8,138 nucleotides of DNA from JASFJH01 sp050117725 (lineage in GTDB: Bacteria > Pseudomonadota > Gammaproteobacteria > AKS1): assembly GCA_050117725.1 (NCBI GenBank), contig JASFME010000095.1, forward strand, positions 1 to 8,138, in the 5' to 3' direction. Positions 6,381 to 8,138 of the stretch are shown piece by piece. Every line of letters starts with the position of its first letter. Position 1 is the first letter of the stretch. A model generated the notes under the pieces. That model saw only the letters and a list, made by a program, of their open reading frames with translations. It ran no database searches and was not told the origin of the DNA. The translations under genes were made by a program, and so were the position numbers.

Positions 6381-7007
6381 ATGCCTTTTCGTGTCTGGAT
6401 GAATGTTGTGCTGTTCTGCCTGTTTGCGCCGCTGCTTGCGCCCGGTCAAGCATGGGCGCAGGCCAGCGATAATCCGCAACAACTGGTTCGCCAGGCCTCC
6501 GACCAGATCATCAGTCGTATTCATTCAGAGCGCCAGCAAATCGATGTGGATCGGGCCCATCTTTACCTGTTGCTGGACGAGTTGCTTATCCCGCATATCG
6601 ACTTCGAGAAGATGTCACGGTGGGTGCTGGGCAAGCACTGGCGGCGCACCAGCATTGAACAGCGTGAACGTTTCGTCACTGAGTTCCGCAACCTGATCAT
6701 ACGCACCTATTCAACTGCGCTGCTTGAATACAGTGACCAGACCATCCACTTCCTGCCGCTGCACAGCAAACCCGGTGCAACCGAGGTGACTGTACGCACC
6801 GAGATCAAAACCGGCACCGGCCAGGCGATCCCGATCCATTACGACCTGTACCGGAATGGGCAGCAATGGCTCGTCCAGGATGTCAGTATCGATGGCGTCA
6901 GCCTGGTCACGAATTATCGCACCAACTTTGCCAGCCAGATTCGCCGCAATGGCGTTGATGGGCTGCTCGAACAACTCAGCCGGCGCAACACGAAACAAGA
7001 AAAATAA
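6381..7007 (+). CDS. mlaC: MlaC/Ttg2D-family periplasmic phospholipid-binding protein
   Basis: The 208-residue product has a signal peptide: positive R4, a hydrophobic core at about 8-20, and an AWA cleavage site after residue 26. This sends it to the periplasm. The mature part matches the MlaC/Ttg2 (Tol_Tol_Ttg2) family, with PHIDFEKMSRWVLGKHWR (71-88), the following ERFVTEFRNLIIRTY (96-110), and WLVQDVSIDGVSLVTNYR (163-180). MlaC carries glycerophospholipids between the outer-membrane MlaA complex and the inner-membrane MlaFEDB ABC transporter, and so helps maintain outer-membrane asymmetry. The start is supported by GAGGGG 6 nt upstream. No mlaA, D, E or F is visible next to it, so the gene is either solitary or a paralogue such as those tied to hopanoid or toluene-tolerance loci. 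No strong terminator follows; the short A/T hairpin over the stop codon (6998-7013) is weak. Confidence 0.9.
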   Translation: MPFRVWMNVVLFCLFAPLLAPGQAWAQASDNPQQLVRQASDQIISRIHSERQQIDVDRAHLYLLLDELLIPHIDFEKMSRWVLGKHWRRTSIEQRERFVTEFRNLIIRTYSTALLEYSDQTIHFLPLHSKPGATEVTVRTEIKTGTGQAIPIHYDLYRNGQQWLVQDVSIDGVSLVTNYRTNFASQIRRNGVDGLLEQLSRRNTKQEK

Positions 7008-7103
7008 TTTTCTGTCAAGACTTTTTGCTGCCAACTAATCCTGCCGCGTAGTCATATAAGCCTATTATTCAGCTGTAAAATGAATTGAATAAAGAGTTTT
7101 TAC

Positions 7104-7139
7104 TTGCATTCACATATGGTTTATGTGATATCTTATACG
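7104..7139 (+). promoter_or_regulatory. Probable HU promoter region with an embedded 7-bp palindrome
   Basis: Hexamers TTGCAT (7104-7109) and TTCACA (7109-7114) could serve as -35, and TATCTT (7129-7134) or TATACG (7134-7139) as -10; spacings of 19 nt are slightly long, so the exact pair is uncertain. Overlapping them is a perfect inverted repeat, TCACATA (7110-7116) and TATGTGA (7122-7128), with 5 nt between. It resembles a CRP-like half-site pair in reversed order, so I do not call it a CRP site. The rest of the 206-bp gap upstream of HU holds no gene. Confidence 0.4.
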
Positions 7140-7164
7140 CACGCATGAAAACCAAAAACTATGA

Positions 7165-7186
7165 TAACGCTAACAGCATAGCGTTA
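7165..7186 (+). promoter_or_regulatory. 8-bp stem-loop in the HU leader
   Basis: TAACGCTA (7165-7172) and TAGCGTTA (7179-7186) are exact reverse complements separated by a 6-nt loop, ACAGCA. It ends 16 nt before the AGGAG ribosome site of the HU gene (7203-7207). If the promoter lies near 7104-7139, the structure would sit in the 5' untranslated RNA. It may act on mRNA stability or translation, or it may be a DNA operator; the sequence does not decide. Confidence 0.45.
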
Positions 7187-7213
7187 AGTAATCTCGACTT
7201 GCAGGAGTAACTG

Positions 7214-7525
7214 ATGGCTGCCAAGAAACCAAGAACGAAGACTGAAATTCTTCGCGAAATTGCCGAGAACACCGGCCTTACCCGTAAAGACGTAGTTGCC
7301 GTATTCGACGAAATGTCTGGCATGATTAAAAAGGACCTCGGTCGTCGTGGTCCGGGCGTATTCACCATTCCGGGGCTCGCCAAGATCCGCGTTGTACGCA
7401 AGCCTGCCACCAAGGCACGCAAGGGTACCAACCCGTTCACCGGTGAAGAAATGATGTTCAAGGCCAAGCCGGCCCGCAACGTCGTCAAACTGACTGCGCT
7501 GAAAGCACTCAAAGACATGGTGTGA
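7214..7525 (+). CDS. HU/IHF-family DNA-binding protein
   Basis: The 103-residue basic protein belongs to the HU family of nucleoid-associated proteins, which bind DNA as dimers and bend or compact it. After a lysine/arginine-rich start, the helical half has TKTEILREIAENTGLTRKDV (8-27), followed by the strand region GPGVFTIPGLAKIRVV (46-61) and the DNA-clasping arm with the family NP-x-TGEE turn at N73-P74-F75-T76-G77-E78-E79. It is about ten residues longer than classical HU (about 90), matching a common proteobacterial subgroup with the KPATKARKG insertion (63-71). The start is certain: AGGAG lies 6 nt upstream. The gene is monocistronic, with its own leader and a strong terminator 19 nt after the stop, as expected for an abundantly expressed protein. 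Confidence 0.95.
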   Translation: MAAKKPRTKTEILREIAENTGLTRKDVVAVFDEMSGMIKKDLGRRGPGVFTIPGLAKIRVVRKPATKARKGTNPFTGEEMMFKAKPARNVVKLTALKALKDMV

Positions 7526-7544
7526 GAACTGCGTTGAACATGAG

Positions 7545-7573
7545 AAAAGGGGGGCTTGATGCTCCCCTTTTTT
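7545..7573 (+). terminator. Rho-independent terminator after HU, probably bidirectional
   Basis: AAAAGGGG (7545-7552) pairs with CCCCTTTT (7564-7571), extended by G-U, G-C and C-G pairs to an 11-bp stem with a 5-nt loop (TTGAT). A run of six T residues (7568-7573) follows on the plus strand. The minus strand also reads into TTTT after the stem, and the convergent TerB gene ends 19 nt away, so the hairpin can serve both genes. Confidence 0.9.
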
Positions 7574-7591
7574 ATTACCTGTCAGTCCCCG

Positions 7592-8053
7592 CTAGTCTGC
7601 AGCCATCGCCTCCAGCAGCGCGTGCTTGGTCGCAATAAAGTCCTTGTGTGGTATATACAACAGATCCGCAACGCGACGAATATAATGCTCTTCGTAGCGA
7701 TCCAGGGCGCCATCGCTGTAGGCCAGTTGCCATAACATGGCAATAATCTGGCGCTTTTGTGTCTGCTCGTAATGAGCATTGATCAGGCGGGTGAACTCAT
7801 ACAGGCACGTCGCCTGCTGCGAGGAGGTCTCCGCGAGTTCCAGCAGTGCGCGGGTTTCCGCCTCTTGCAGTGAGAAAGTCCTGGCTACCGCTGCATACAA
7901 TGTCTCACGCTCACGGTCGTCAATGCGATCATCGGCGCGGGCCAGCTCGAACAACAAGGCCGTAGTGGCAAGCTGCAGGGCATGTGTGTGATCACTTGTC
8001 GACTCTCCCGGTACAAGGTTTTCCCGGAAAAAATCGCGGATACGTTCTAACAT
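7592..8053 (-). CDS. TerB-family (tellurite-resistance-like) protein
   Basis: The 153-residue, all-helical, soluble product resembles the TerB/TerB-like fold. It has the characteristic pair of acidic helix-turn segments: ADDRIDDRE (40-48) in the first helical half and YSDGALDRYEE (112-122), followed by HYIRRVADLLYIPHKDF (123-139), in the second. In TerB-like proteins these acidic residues are thought to bind metal ions. Many proteobacteria carry such a gene outside any tellurite operon, and none of the other ter genes is present here, so tellurite resistance should not be assumed. The ATG at 8053 has AAGAG close upstream. The gene is monocistronic, convergent with HU, and lies behind a recognisable promoter. 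Confidence 0.87.
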   Translation of the reverse strand: MLERIRDFFRENLVPGESTSDHTHALQLATTALLFELARADDRIDDRERETLYAAVARTFSLQEAETRALLELAETSSQQATCLYEFTRLINAHYEQTQKRQIIAMLWQLAYSDGALDRYEEHYIRRVADLLYIPHKDFIATKHALLEAMAAD

Positions 8054-8088
8054 GGTCTCTTACGTTTGTTTACAAATACCAGCTTGTG

Positions 8089-8118
8089 ATTATGCCGTGC
8101 TCTGCCATAGTCAAACAA
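8089..8118 (-). promoter_or_regulatory. Candidate sigma70 promoter of the TerB-family gene
   Basis: On the minus strand a -35 TTGTTT (8118-8113) and a -10 CATAAT (8094-8089) are separated by 18 nt. Transcription would begin around 8082, giving a leader of about 28 nt before the ATG at 8053. The -10 matches consensus at five of six bases and the -35 at three, so this is a moderate prediction. Confidence 0.5.
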
Positions 8119-8138
8119 CCATGTGGGGGACAATATCA

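Noticed and set aside
7110..7128. CRP binding site before HU
   Set aside because: The half sites are in reversed order (TCACA then TGTGA) compared with the TGTGA-N6-TCACA consensus.
7592..8053. Tellurite-resistance function for the TerB-like gene
   Set aside because: No other ter genes are present; the fold alone does not indicate this phenotype.

Overview
The window looks like a chromosomal segment of a free-living gammaproteobacterium. The moderately GC-rich coding sequence, a lone MlaC-type lipid-binding protein, a HU protein of the roughly 100-residue proteobacterial type, a TerB-like protein and a YjbQ protein all fit this. No genus can be fixed from the sequence alone. I see no mobile elements, tRNA, rRNA or CRISPR.

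Left part (1-5996, minus strand): one tightly packed five-gene operon, read from 5996 down to position 1. The order is a giant 1411-residue multidomain membrane protein, YjbQ, a small Rieske ferredoxin-like protein, a ketohexokinase-like PfkB kinase, and the start of a zinc metallopeptidase that runs off the window edge. Gaps are 18 nt, 1 nt, a 1-nt overlap and a 3-nt overlap, so co-transcription and translational coupling are likely. The giant protein is the most unusual object here. It has two cyclic-nucleotide-binding folds (the first degenerate), a rhodanese domain with an intact active-site loop, about 550 residues of charged helix containing a clear 18-residue repeat, an acidic segment with three 14-residue repeats, one transmembrane helix, and a C-terminal SUMF1/FGE-like domain without the catalytic cysteines of true formylglycine-generating enzymes. 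Predicted topology puts the sensor and rhodanese domains in the cytoplasm and the SUMF1 domain in the periplasm.

Middle (5997-6380): a 384-bp AT-rich divergent intergenic region with a perfect 13-bp inverted repeat near the operon start. To its right lie mlaC (plus strand), then a 206-bp leader/promoter region with two further inverted repeats, then a HU gene (plus strand) that ends in a strong, probably bidirectional terminator. A convergent TerB-family gene (minus strand) closes the window with its own promoter.

The three right-hand genes are ordinary housekeeping or envelope functions and show no obvious functional link to the operon. The operon combines possible nucleotide sensing, sulfur/redox domains (rhodanese, Rieske) and a sugar kinase. 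I cannot assign it a known pathway.
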